Shown here in pieces: positions 9,438 to 17,546 of a stretch of 39,319 bases of DNA (its first letter is position 1; each line of letters starts with the position of its first letter). Made by a program: the position numbers and the translations under genes. The notes under the pieces are model-generated. The model saw only the letters and a list, made by a program, of their open reading frames with translations. It was not told where the DNA came from and made no database searches. The stretch is from an uncultured Actinomycetes bacterium (lineage in GTDB: Bacteria; Actinomycetota; Acidimicrobiia; Acidimicrobiales; Acidimicrobilacustridaceae), in the NCBI GenBank assembly GCA_945957335.1, contig CAMFLJ010000002.1:1-39319 (forward strand). The letters are read 5' to 3'.

Positions 9438-9449
9438 ACGATCGAATGA
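9434..9449. promoter_or_regulatory. Candidate TetR operator TCATACGATCGAATGA overlapping the tetR start
   Basis: 16-bp palindrome with a single mismatched pair, overlapping the start codon at 9435-9437. Confidence 0.4.
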
Positions 9450-9506
9450 TACGACAGGCGTCGAGCACGGCGTGGCTCCTCGACAGCCAGGTCGGGGGGC
9501 GCCGGT

Positions 9507-10010
9507 TCAGAGCTCGGAGAGGGGGATGACCTTCACGTCGAACACGACCTGCTCGTTCTCGGGCCCGTCGACCTGGGTCCGCGAGTATGAGCTGTAGCGG
9601 CGGCGGGCGATCCACCAGCGCCCGTCGGGGTCCTGCTCGAAGCGGTCCTGGTAGACGCCGAAGGCGTTGGTGCGGCGGCCGTCGCTCACGTTCTGGCGCA
9701 GCTCCTGCATGTACATCCGCGCTCCGGCCGTGCCGGCGTCGACGTCGACCTCGACGACGGTGTTGAGGATCACGAACTCGAAGAACGAGAACGCCTCGAG
9801 CTGCTCGCCGATGAAGTCGCCGATGGCGCCCGGCCCGTCGAAGGCCAGCTCCCGGTCGCCGAGGTCGAGGGTCAGGCGGCAGTCGGGCCGCATGACCTCG
9901 TGCAGCTCGCCCCACGTGCGGCGGTTGACGATGTCGGCGTAGCGGTCCTGCAGGCGCCGCACCGCCACGTACTCGATGGTCTCCGCCAGTCGGCGCTCGT
10001 CGATCCCCAC
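9507..10010 (-). CDS. SnoaL-like / NTF2-fold protein
   Basis: GTG start; RRLQDRYADIVNRRTWGELHEVMRPDCRLTLDLGDRELAFDGPGAIGDFI... typical SnoaL_4-like pattern. Confidence 0.75.
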   Translation of the reverse strand: MGIDERRLAETIEYVAVRRLQDRYADIVNRRTWGELHEVMRPDCRLTLDLGDRELAFDGPGAIGDFIGEQLEAFSFFEFVILNTVVEVDVDAGTAGARMYMQELRQNVSDGRRTNAFGVYQDRFEQDPDGRWWIARRRYSSYSRTQVDGPENEQVVFDVKVIPLSEL

Positions 10011-10057
10011 GGTGTCCCCCTCGTGTCGGCGCCCGACGCTAGTGCCCCCAAAGGGGG

Positions 10058-10906
10058 CTACCCGGCTGCGTCGCCGGCCCACCTCCGCAACGCCGCGGCT
10101 GCGCCTGCCGGATCCAGCTCCGCCCGGACGGCGGCCCAGGACGGCAGGAGCCCGGCGGCCAGGAGCAGCTCGTCGGCGTCGAGCCCGAGCACGACCGCAG
10201 CCCTGAGGAGCAGCTCGCGGCCAGCCGGCTCCTTGCCCGACTCGACCTTCGACAGATGAGGCGCTCCGACGCCGAGCTGGGTCGCCACCTCCCGCTGGGT
10301 GAGGCCGCGCGCCGCCCGGGCCTGCCGGAGGAGCTCGCCCATCGACACGGCCTCGGCGTCGCGGGAGTTGGGTGATGACACAAGTCTCTGCGCGTCCTCG
10401 AGGGAGGGCAGCCGCCCGGCGCCGAGGAGGTCGACCAGGCGTCCGAGGGGCGGGACGAGATCGGACACGTCGTCGACCCCGGCGGTGGTGAAGGTGTCCT
10501 GGAACGCGTCGATCATCCGGACCAGGCCGGCCGCCTCGCGGCGGTGGCCCTCGGGTGTGAGGGCCACGATGGTGGCCCGCCCGTCGTCGGGGTCGGCGAG
10601 GCGCTCGACCAGGCCGTTCGCCTCGAGCCGGCGGACGGTGCGGGTGACGCCGCTCGGGGTCTGGGCGAGCAGGTGACAGAGGTCCCCGTGGGCGAGGAGG
10701 TGCTCGGGGCGGGTCTGGGCGAGCGCGTAGAGCACCGCCAGCTGGGAGCCGTCGAGCCCGATCGGTCGCAGCGCCCGTTGGAGGACGAGCTCGGCCAGGC
10801 GACCGCTGCGCACGGCGAGGAGCACCACCTCCGTCGCGCCGGAGACCCGTTCGTCGAGGGTGTCGGCCAGCTCTTCGGCCTGAGCCGCCATGGAGGTGCG
10901 CGCCAT
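10058..10906 (-). CDS. MarR-type winged-helix regulator fused to C-terminal XRE (Cro/C1) HTH domain
   Basis: N-term: LAQTPSGVTRTVRRLEANGLVERLADPDDGRATIVALTPEG (MarR wing). C-term: MGELLRQARAARGLTQREVATQLGVGAPHLSKVESGKEPAGRELLLRAAVVLGLDADELLLAAG (XRE). Confidence 0.85.
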   Translation of the reverse strand: MARTSMAAQAEELADTLDERVSGATEVVLLAVRSGRLAELVLQRALRPIGLDGSQLAVLYALAQTRPEHLLAHGDLCHLLAQTPSGVTRTVRRLEANGLVERLADPDDGRATIVALTPEGHRREAAGLVRMIDAFQDTFTTAGVDDVSDLVPPLGRLVDLLGAGRLPSLEDAQRLVSSPNSRDAEAVSMGELLRQARAARGLTQREVATQLGVGAPHLSKVESGKEPAGRELLLRAAVVLGLDADELLLAAGLLPSWAAVRAELDPAGAAAALRRWAGDAAG

Positions 10907-10925
10907 GGTCGTGATGCTACGCGAT

Positions 10926-10945
10926 CTCATTGCCTGAGCAACGAG
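10926..10945. promoter_or_regulatory. Inverted repeat CTCATTGC-CTGA-GCAACGAG, candidate MarR operator
   Basis: 7/8 complementary arms containing TTGC-N4-GCAA, in the divergent region between marR-xre and the SBP gene. Confidence 0.45.
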
Positions 10946-11000
10946 GCGCGTTTAGGCTGGCGACCTCGCTGGTCCGAGGACCGTCAACGAGGGGGAATCG

Positions 11001-12401
11001 ATGGCTCATCCGAGACCGCACCGCGGTGCGCTCGTGGCCGTGGTCGCAGCGACCGTCGTCGCGCTGCTCGCTGGTGCATGCGGCAGCGGCCGGTCGTCCG
11101 ACGGCGCATCGTCGGACACCACCGCCACGGCGAACCAGACCGGGGTCGAGCAGTTCGGCGACCTCGCCAGCCCGTGCTCGCCGGGCGACCCGTCGGGCGC
11201 GCCCGACAAGGCCGTCGACGCCACCAGCGTCACCATCGGCTACGGCGACGACGCCGGGTTCCAGGGCAACCCCGGCACCAACCACGAGATGAGCGACGCG
11301 GTGAAGGCGCTCATCGACTGGTGCAACCAGCAGGGCGGCATCAACGGCCGCCAGGTGAAGGGCGTCTACTACGACGCCAAGATCACCGAGGTCAACAACG
11401 TGATGACCGAGGCGTGCGGCCAGGTCTTCATGCTCGTCGGCCAGGGCTTCGCTCTCGGCGCCGGTGGTGAGGTCACCCGGCTGGGCTGCGGCCTGCCGAC
11501 GGTGCCGGGCCTGCTCGGGGGCACCGACGTGGCCAACGCCCCGCTGATGGTCACGCCCGCGCCGCAGCCGGTCGACTACCTGAACGTCCAGGGTGCGGCG
11601 GCCGTCGCCCAGGCCTACCCGGACGCGGTGAAGAAGGTCGGCGTCATGGAGCCCAACTTCCCGGCGACCATCGACTACACGCAGCGGGCGATGGGCACGT
11701 TCCCGTCCGTCGGGTGGCAGTTCCTCGACTGCACGCAGAGCTACGCCATCAGCGGCGTGAGCGACTTCCGCCCCTACCTCCAGAAGCTCAAGGACTGCGG
11801 CGCCCAGGTCGTGCTCAGCACCGACACGGGCAACAACCTGCAGAACGCGCTCGACGCCGCGAAGCAGCTCGACTTCCACCCGATCTGGTTCGTCACCAGC
11901 GCGGTGTACGCCACGTCGTTCGCCAACTGGAACGTCAACGGCAACGCCGACCAGGTGTACTTCGGCAACGCGTTCGTGCCGCTCGAGGACACGACCCCCG
12001 GCACCGCCAACGCCGCCTACGTCGACATCGTGAAGGCCCACGGGGGCGACGTCTCCTACACCGGTCAGCAGTCGGCCAGCGCGTTCCTGCTCTGGGCCAC
12101 CGCCGCCAAGGCCTGCGGCAACGACCTGACCCGGGCGTGCGTCATGCAGCAGCTGAAGGGCGTGCACGACTGGACCGCCGGCGGCATGAGCTCGTCGCAG
12201 GACCCCGGCGCCAACATGCCCGGCGACTGCGGCCTCACGATCAAGCTCGACGGCACGGCGTTCGTGCAGTGGCAGCCCGAGGCGCTCGGCACCTTCGCCT
12301 GCGACCCCTCCTACGTGGCCAAGGTCGACCCGCCGGCCGACAGCGCCGCCGCGCTGAAGCTCGACGCCGGCCGCGTCGCCCACAAGAACGAGGCCGGCTG
12401 A
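11001..12401 (+). CDS. Substrate-binding lipoprotein, branched-chain amino acid ABC transporter type
   Basis: Lipobox LLAGACGS; VTIGYGDDAGFQGNPGTNHEMSDAVKALIDWCNQQGGINGRQVKGVYYDAK typical of Peripla_BP_6 proteins. Confidence 0.85.
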   Translation: MAHPRPHRGALVAVVAATVVALLAGACGSGRSSDGASSDTTATANQTGVEQFGDLASPCSPGDPSGAPDKAVDATSVTIGYGDDAGFQGNPGTNHEMSDAVKALIDWCNQQGGINGRQVKGVYYDAKITEVNNVMTEACGQVFMLVGQGFALGAGGEVTRLGCGLPTVPGLLGGTDVANAPLMVTPAPQPVDYLNVQGAAAVAQAYPDAVKKVGVMEPNFPATIDYTQRAMGTFPSVGWQFLDCTQSYAISGVSDFRPYLQKLKDCGAQVVLSTDTGNNLQNALDAAKQLDFHPIWFVTSAVYATSFANWNVNGNADQVYFGNAFVPLEDTTPGTANAAYVDIVKAHGGDVSYTGQQSASAFLLWATAAKACGNDLTRACVMQQLKGVHDWTAGGMSSSQDPGANMPGDCGLTIKLDGTAFVQWQPEALGTFACDPSYVAKVDPPADSAAALKLDAGRVAHKNEAG

Positions 12402-12422
12402 CGCCGCCTCGAACCGACCGCT

Positions 12423-12451
12423 ACGGTCCGGGGCGGCTCGGCCCCGACCGT
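12423..12451 (+). terminator. Stem-loop after the SBP gene
   Basis: ACGGT-C-CGGGGC / GGCTCG / GCCCCG-ACCGT: 11 bp stem with one bulge. Confidence 0.5.
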
Positions 12452-12495
12452 GTTCATCCGATCCAACCGTCGAACCGATCCCAGGGGGACAACAG

Positions 12496-13611
12496 ATGAC
12501 CGACGCGCCGCTGTCGCGTGCCAAGTACAACGAGCTGGTCCAGCTGCTGCAGCGGGCCGGTGACGAGTGGGTGCAGCCCGGGCCGGGGATGAGCGACGAC
12601 GACGTTGCCGAGGGCTTCCGGAACCTCACCCACATCCTGCAGAGCGCCCTCTACAGCCACCAGGAGTTCGACCCCGAGCGGCCGGTGTTCAACCGCATCG
12701 TGTCGCCGACCCGCAGCTTCACCGGTGACAACTCCGACGCCGTCTACTTCGAGACGCCCGTCGCCCCGGGCCGCGAGTACATCGTGCGCGGCAACCTCGC
12801 CGGCGCGGTCTACACCTCGTTCACCATGGAGTCCGGTGCCGCAGGCGGCGCCTACGCCACCCAGACGTCGGGCGTGCTGAACGACACCCAGATGGACATC
12901 GACGCCGACGGCAACTACGAGATCCGCCTCGGCGGCGCCCCGGCCGAGCGCAACTGGCTCGGCATCCCCGACGACGGCGGGCGCATCACGACCCGCCACT
13001 ACTTCGAGTTCCCGTGGTCGGCCTCCGCGTCGCAGACCCTGCACGTGCCGATCAGCATCGAGGTGCTCGACCCGCCGCCCCCGCCGCCGCGGTGGAGCGA
13101 CCAGCGCGTGGCCGACAGCCTCCAGCACGTCATCAACCACGTGCAGCAGAAGACCGTCGACGCCCCCAAGCCGCAGCCCGGCGTGTCGCCGGCGCCGTTC
13201 GTGTCGATCACGCCGAACGACTTCCCGCAGCCGGTCGTGCCCGGGAACATGGCGTTCGCCGCATTCGACGCCGCCTACTCGATGGCGCCGTACCTCATCG
13301 GCCCCGACGAGGCCCTGGTGATCACCGGCCGCTGGCCCGAGTGCGTGTTCGCCAACGTCTGCCTCTGGAACCGCTGGTCGCAGATGTACGACTACGTGAA
13401 CCGCCAGGTCAGCCGCAACCGGGCCAACACCACCCTGGAGCCCGACGGCAGCTTCAAGATGATCCTGGCCCACGAGGACCCGGGCCTCCCGAACTGGATC
13501 GACACCGAGGGCCGCCCCCTCGGCACCGTCTTCTGGCGCTTCTTCCTGCCCGAGGGCGAGATCGAGACCCCGCAGGCCACCGTCGTGAAGTTCGCCGACC
13601 TGAAGGCCTGA
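12496..13611 (+). CDS. DUF1214-type protein (paralog 1)
   Basis: Shares with paralog 2: Y(R)LRGN..YTSFT.E.G..GG, LNDT..DID..GN(F/Y)E, ITTRHYFE, EALVITGR.P.C.FAN, LAH.DPG.PNW.DT.G...GT.FWRF.LPE. Confidence 0.8.
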   Translation: MTDAPLSRAKYNELVQLLQRAGDEWVQPGPGMSDDDVAEGFRNLTHILQSALYSHQEFDPERPVFNRIVSPTRSFTGDNSDAVYFETPVAPGREYIVRGNLAGAVYTSFTMESGAAGGAYATQTSGVLNDTQMDIDADGNYEIRLGGAPAERNWLGIPDDGGRITTRHYFEFPWSASASQTLHVPISIEVLDPPPPPPRWSDQRVADSLQHVINHVQQKTVDAPKPQPGVSPAPFVSITPNDFPQPVVPGNMAFAAFDAAYSMAPYLIGPDEALVITGRWPECVFANVCLWNRWSQMYDYVNRQVSRNRANTTLEPDGSFKMILAHEDPGLPNWIDTEGRPLGTVFWRFFLPEGEIETPQATVVKFADLKA

Positions 13612-13628
13612 CCCGCCACATGAGCGCC

Positions 13629-13656
13629 CGACGGCCGGCCTCCGGGCCGGCCGTCG
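13629..13656. terminator. Bidirectional intrinsic-type terminator hairpin between convergent genes
   Basis: CGACGGCCGGCC-TCCG-GGCCGGCCGTCG: perfect 12-bp stem, 4-nt loop. Confidence 0.65.
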
Positions 13657-13688
13657 TCGCGCCCGGGCCCGGCGTCGGCCGCGCCGGG

Positions 13689-14549
13689 TCAGCTCCAGTC
13701 GACGGCGGCGAGGGCGTCGAGCACGGCCGCGGCGGCGGGGGAGGTGCGGTCGGGGTCGACCAGCGCGGCGATCGGGTAGCCGAGGACCGGCTCGAAGGGG
13801 CGGAATCCGAGGAGCGGGTTGCCCTCGACGAGCGAGCGGGTGGCGATGGTGGGGGCCACGCCTGACTCGACCGCCTTCAGCAGCACGATGCGGTCGTCGG
13901 CGGCGAAGACCGTCTCGAGCGACCCGCCGGCGTTGGCGACGATCTTCTCGAGCACCTCCAGCCGCTCGGGGACGTCGAGCACGGCGACGCGAAGGGGGCT
14001 TTGGTCGCCCATGCGGATCGCGTCGGGCCAGGCGTCGACGTCGTCGGCGGCGACGGCCAGCACGAGCTCGAGCACGCCGAGGTGGTGGACCCCGAGGTCG
14101 GCCACGGGCGCGAGCGGGGCCTCGCCGAAGCCCAGGTCGGCGCGCCCAGAGCGGAGCAGCGCCGCCATGTCGTCGGTGTCGGTGGCGGTGAGGAGGCGCA
14201 CGGTGGTGCCGGCGGCGCGGGTGAGCTCGGGGAGGCGGCCGGTGAGCATCGTCTGGTGGCTCGGCGACGCGGCGATGGTGACCTCGCGGGCGTGGAGGCG
14301 GTCGGCCACCGTCGACACCTTCTCGACCGCGGCGAGGGCGGCCCGGGCCGCGTCGACCACCGGGGCGGCGTCGTCGCGGACGTGGAGCCGCCGCCCGTCG
14401 AGGGCCACGAGCTCGACGCCGAGGTCGTGCTCGAGGGCCCGGATGGCCCGGGAGAGCACGGGCTGGGAGATGCCGAGGCGCCGCGACGCGGCCGAGAGGC
14501 TGGGGCCGTCGGCCACCTCGACCAGGTAGCGCAGCTGCTGGAGGTTCAT
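13689..14549 (-). CDS. LysR family transcriptional regulator
   Basis: MNLQQLRYLVEVADGPSLSAASRRLGISQPVLSRAIRALEHDLGVELV: classic LysR HTH. Confidence 0.9.
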   Translation of the reverse strand: MNLQQLRYLVEVADGPSLSAASRRLGISQPVLSRAIRALEHDLGVELVALDGRRLHVRDDAAPVVDAARAALAAVEKVSTVADRLHAREVTIAASPSHQTMLTGRLPELTRAAGTTVRLLTATDTDDMAALLRSGRADLGFGEAPLAPVADLGVHHLGVLELVLAVAADDVDAWPDAIRMGDQSPLRVAVLDVPERLEVLEKIVANAGGSLETVFAADDRIVLLKAVESGVAPTIATRSLVEGNPLLGFRPFEPVLGYPIAALVDPDRTSPAAAAVLDALAAVDWS

Positions 14550-14702
14550 GCCCGGAAGGTATCGCCACCCCACCGGAGATGCCCCTTGTCCAAGCAGCCG
14601 GGCGCCGCGAGGCTCGTACCCGAGCGGTCAGGGGGACCGCACGGGGAGGCAGTCGACGTGGATGCTCGGATCGAGGACGTGAGCCCGGCGGGACCGGCGC
14701 CC

Positions 14703-15854
14703 ATGATGCGCCGAGGGCATCGCCAGCGCCCCATGGCCGCCGCGGTGCTGGTGGCCCTGGCCCTGGTGGCCGCGGCCTGCTCGAGCAGCGGGTCCTCGAC
14801 CTCCACCGCCACCACGGTGGCCGCCGCCAAGATCCCGTTCACCGCGGCCAAGGTCCTCCAGGAGGGCAGCACCTACACCGTCAGCTGGGAGTCGCCCGGC
14901 GACGCCGGCGTCACCGTCTACGCCGGCACCGACCCGCAGAACGTGGGCACCGCCCGCCAGGTCGGCACCGGCGCCGCCACCGGCACCATCACCGTCTCCG
15001 ACCTGCCCGACGCGCCCCGGTGGTACTTCGAGCTGGTGCCCGCCGAGGGCGACCCGCTCGTGGTGGCCGACCGCTCGCTGCACCTGGCCTCGGCCCCCAA
15101 CTTCCGCGACGTCGGCGGCTACCGCACGGCCGACGGCCAGTGGGTCGAGATGGGCAAGCTCTACCGGGCCGACAGCCTGGCCAAGCTCACCCCCGAGGAC
15201 ACCGCCAAGCTCGAGGCCATGGGCGTGAAGCTGGTGTGCGACCTGCGCACCGACTACGAGCGCCAGCAGAACCCCGACGTCACCATCCCCGGCTCCGAGG
15301 CGATCCAGCTGAACGTGGCCGCCGACGGTGCCGACCTCACCAAGCAGATCACCGACGCCATCCTCACCGGCAACGCCGCCGCCCAGCAGGAGATCCTGGG
15401 CAACGGCAAGGGCAAGGAGCTGATGATCACCGGCGGCAGCACGTTCGTCACCAGCCCGTCGGCGCAGGCGGCCTACAAGACGATGTACGAGCGCATCGCC
15501 GACCCGGCCAACCTGGCCACCGTCTTCCACTGCAGCGCCGGCAAGGACCGCACCGGCTGGGCGGCGGCGTCGTTCCTCACGATGCTCGGCGTGCCCCAGG
15601 ACGTCGTGTTCAGCGACTACCTGCTGAGCAACGACTACCTCGCCGCCTCCAACGAGGCGACCCTCGCCAAGACCAAGGCGATCATCGACCCGGCCCTGCT
15701 CCAGCCGGTGATCGGCGTGGCCCCCGAGTACCTCCAGGCCAGCTTCGACACCGTGCAGAACGAGTACGGCGGCATCGACGGCTACATGACCGACGGGCTC
15801 GGTCTCTCCCAGGCCACGATCGACCAGATCAAGAGCGAGTTCCTGGCGGGCTGA
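14703..15854 (+). CDS. Secreted lipoprotein tyrosine phosphatase-like protein (Y_phosphatase3 type)
   Basis: Lipobox ALVAAACSSS; NFRDVGGYRT; P-loop HCSAGKDRTG (CX5R). Confidence 0.88.
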   Translation: MMRRGHRQRPMAAAVLVALALVAAACSSSGSSTSTATTVAAAKIPFTAAKVLQEGSTYTVSWESPGDAGVTVYAGTDPQNVGTARQVGTGAATGTITVSDLPDAPRWYFELVPAEGDPLVVADRSLHLASAPNFRDVGGYRTADGQWVEMGKLYRADSLAKLTPEDTAKLEAMGVKLVCDLRTDYERQQNPDVTIPGSEAIQLNVAADGADLTKQITDAILTGNAAAQQEILGNGKGKELMITGGSTFVTSPSAQAAYKTMYERIADPANLATVFHCSAGKDRTGWAAASFLTMLGVPQDVVFSDYLLSNDYLAASNEATLAKTKAIIDPALLQPVIGVAPEYLQASFDTVQNEYGGIDGYMTDGLGLSQATIDQIKSEFLAG

Positions 15855-15879
15855 ACGCCCGGTCCGACGAGCCCTCGGC

Positions 15880-17022
15880 TCACCCCCCGAGCGAGCTCAG
15901 CTGCACGACCTCCGTGTGGAGGTCGTGCAGCGGCTCCTCGGGCAGCAGGAACCGCCAGAACATGGTGCCGTGGTGCAGGCCGCGGGTGTCGAGCCAGTTG
16001 GGCACGCCGGGGTCGCGGTGGGCGAGCACCATGCGGAAGGTGCCGTCGTCCTCGTGCACGGTCTGCACCCGGTTCAGCGACACGAGGCGCCGGTCGTAGT
16101 TCGGCGTCTGCATGTGGTTGTTGAACAGCACGATGTTGGCGAAGCGGCAGCGCGGGAACCGGCCGGTGATCACCAGCGCCTCGTCGGGGTCGAGCGCCCA
16201 GCGGGCGCTGCGGTAGACGTTGTCGGCGGCGGCGTAGCCGATGGCGAGGTTGCCGTCGTCGGGCGGCGGGTTGGTGAAGGCGTTCGGCTCGGCCGACACC
16301 CACGGGATGGCGCCGGGCGGCATCGGTGTGTGGCCCCAGTCGACGGTGACCGAGCGCAGGAAGGTGATGGCGCGGCGGATGTTGGCCGCGGTCAGCGCGT
16401 CGTCGGGCACCGGGGGCGGGCCGGGGTCGTCGAGCGGCACGATCGACAGCGGCACGTCCATGCCCGGGTCGAGCGCCACGCAGCGCTCCCACTCGAAGTA
16501 GTGGCGGGTCGTGATCGACCCGGCCTCGGGGTCGAGGCGCAGCCAGTTGCGGGGGCCCGACGCCGGCTCGTCGGGGCCGACGATCAGCTCGAAGTTGCCG
16601 GCCGCGTCGATGTCGAACTCGGTGTCGTTGAGGGTGTGGCCCAGCGCCCTGCTCATGGCGCCGCCGGCGGTGCCCAGCTCGACGGTGAACGACGTGTAGC
16701 AGGCGTTGGCCGTGTTGCCCCGCAGCCGGTAGGTGCGGGTGGGGTCGATGACGGTGCCGTAGTAGACGGTGTCGGGGTTGTCGCCCAGCAGCTTCAGGGT
16801 GGGGGAGAACCAGCGGTGGAACCACGGCCGGGCCGGGTCGGCCTCCAGCCAGAACTGCAGCGCGTGGTGCAGCGAGTGCATGGCGAACTCGCGGTACGAC
16901 GCCCGGTCCTGCTGGTCGACGAAGTTCCAGCGCTCGTGGTGCGAGTCGACCTCGATGGCGGCGATCAGCTCCGCCAGCTCGCCCATCGCCGCACTCGACT
17001 CGTCGCCGCTGCCCTCAGCCAT
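15880..17022 (-). CDS. DUF1214-type protein (paralog 2)
   Basis: MAEGSGDESS... start; co-linear motifs with the 12496-13611 protein. Confidence 0.8.
   Translation of the reverse strand: MAEGSGDESSAAMGELAELIAAIEVDSHHERWNFVDQQDRASYREFAMHSLHHALQFWLEADPARPWFHRWFSPTLKLLGDNPDTVYYGTVIDPTRTYRLRGNTANACYTSFTVELGTAGGAMSRALGHTLNDTEFDIDAAGNFELIVGPDEPASGPRNWLRLDPEAGSITTRHYFEWERCVALDPGMDVPLSIVPLDDPGPPPVPDDALTAANIRRAITFLRSVTVDWGHTPMPPGAIPWVSAEPNAFTNPPPDDGNLAIGYAAADNVYRSARWALDPDEALVITGRFPRCRFANIVLFNNHMQTPNYDRRLVSLNRVQTVHEDDGTFRMVLAHRDPGVPNWLDTRGLHHGTMFWRFLLPEEPLHDLHTEVVQLSSLGG
15900..15931. terminator. Perfect 14-bp hairpin inside the 3' end of the DUF1214 paralog 2 CDS
   Basis: GCTGCACGACCTCC-GTGT-GGAGGTCGTGCAGC; overlaps codons for ...LHDLHTEVVQL..., just before the stop at 15880. 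Confidence 0.55.
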
Positions 17023-17164
17023 CTGGTCCCCCCGGATCGTCGGTCGGGGCAGCTTGCCAGACCGAACCCGGAGAAACCGCGCCACCATGTCGAGGAGCGT
17101 CCGTCGGCTCCGACCGGGGGGTGAGCGGCACCGAGGGGGTGCCCCGACGCCAGGAGGCGACACC

Positions 17165-17530
17165 ATGAAGTTCCTGCTCAGCATCTACGGCGACGACGAG
17201 ACCTGGACCTCGCTGGCCGACGACGTGCGCGACGACCTCATCGCCCGCACCGACGCCCACAACAAGGCGCTGGTCGAGACCGGCGAGCTCCTCGGCGCCT
17301 TCGGCACCTCCGAGCGGGGGAACATCCGCCAGGTCCGCAACACCGAGGCGGGCCGGGTGGTCACCGACGGGCCCTACATCGAGTCGAAGGAGTACCTCGG
17401 CAGCTTCTACCTCGTCGACTGCGAGGGCCTCGACCGGGCCCTCGAGATCGCCGCGGCGATGCCGTCGGCCGACCTGGTGCAGGTCGAGGTGTGGCCGCTG
17501 ATGCACGGCGGCACGGCCGACGAGCTCTGA
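17165..17530 (+). CDS. YCII/DGPF-domain protein
   Basis: MKFLLSIYGDDETW...GELLGAFGTSE...VTDGPYIESKEYLGSFYLVDCEGLDRALEIAAAMPSA...EVWPL. Confidence 0.88.
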   Translation: MKFLLSIYGDDETWTSLADDVRDDLIARTDAHNKALVETGELLGAFGTSERGNIRQVRNTEAGRVVTDGPYIESKEYLGSFYLVDCEGLDRALEIAAAMPSADLVQVEVWPLMHGGTADEL

Positions 17531-17546
17531 GCCCGACCGCCCGGTC

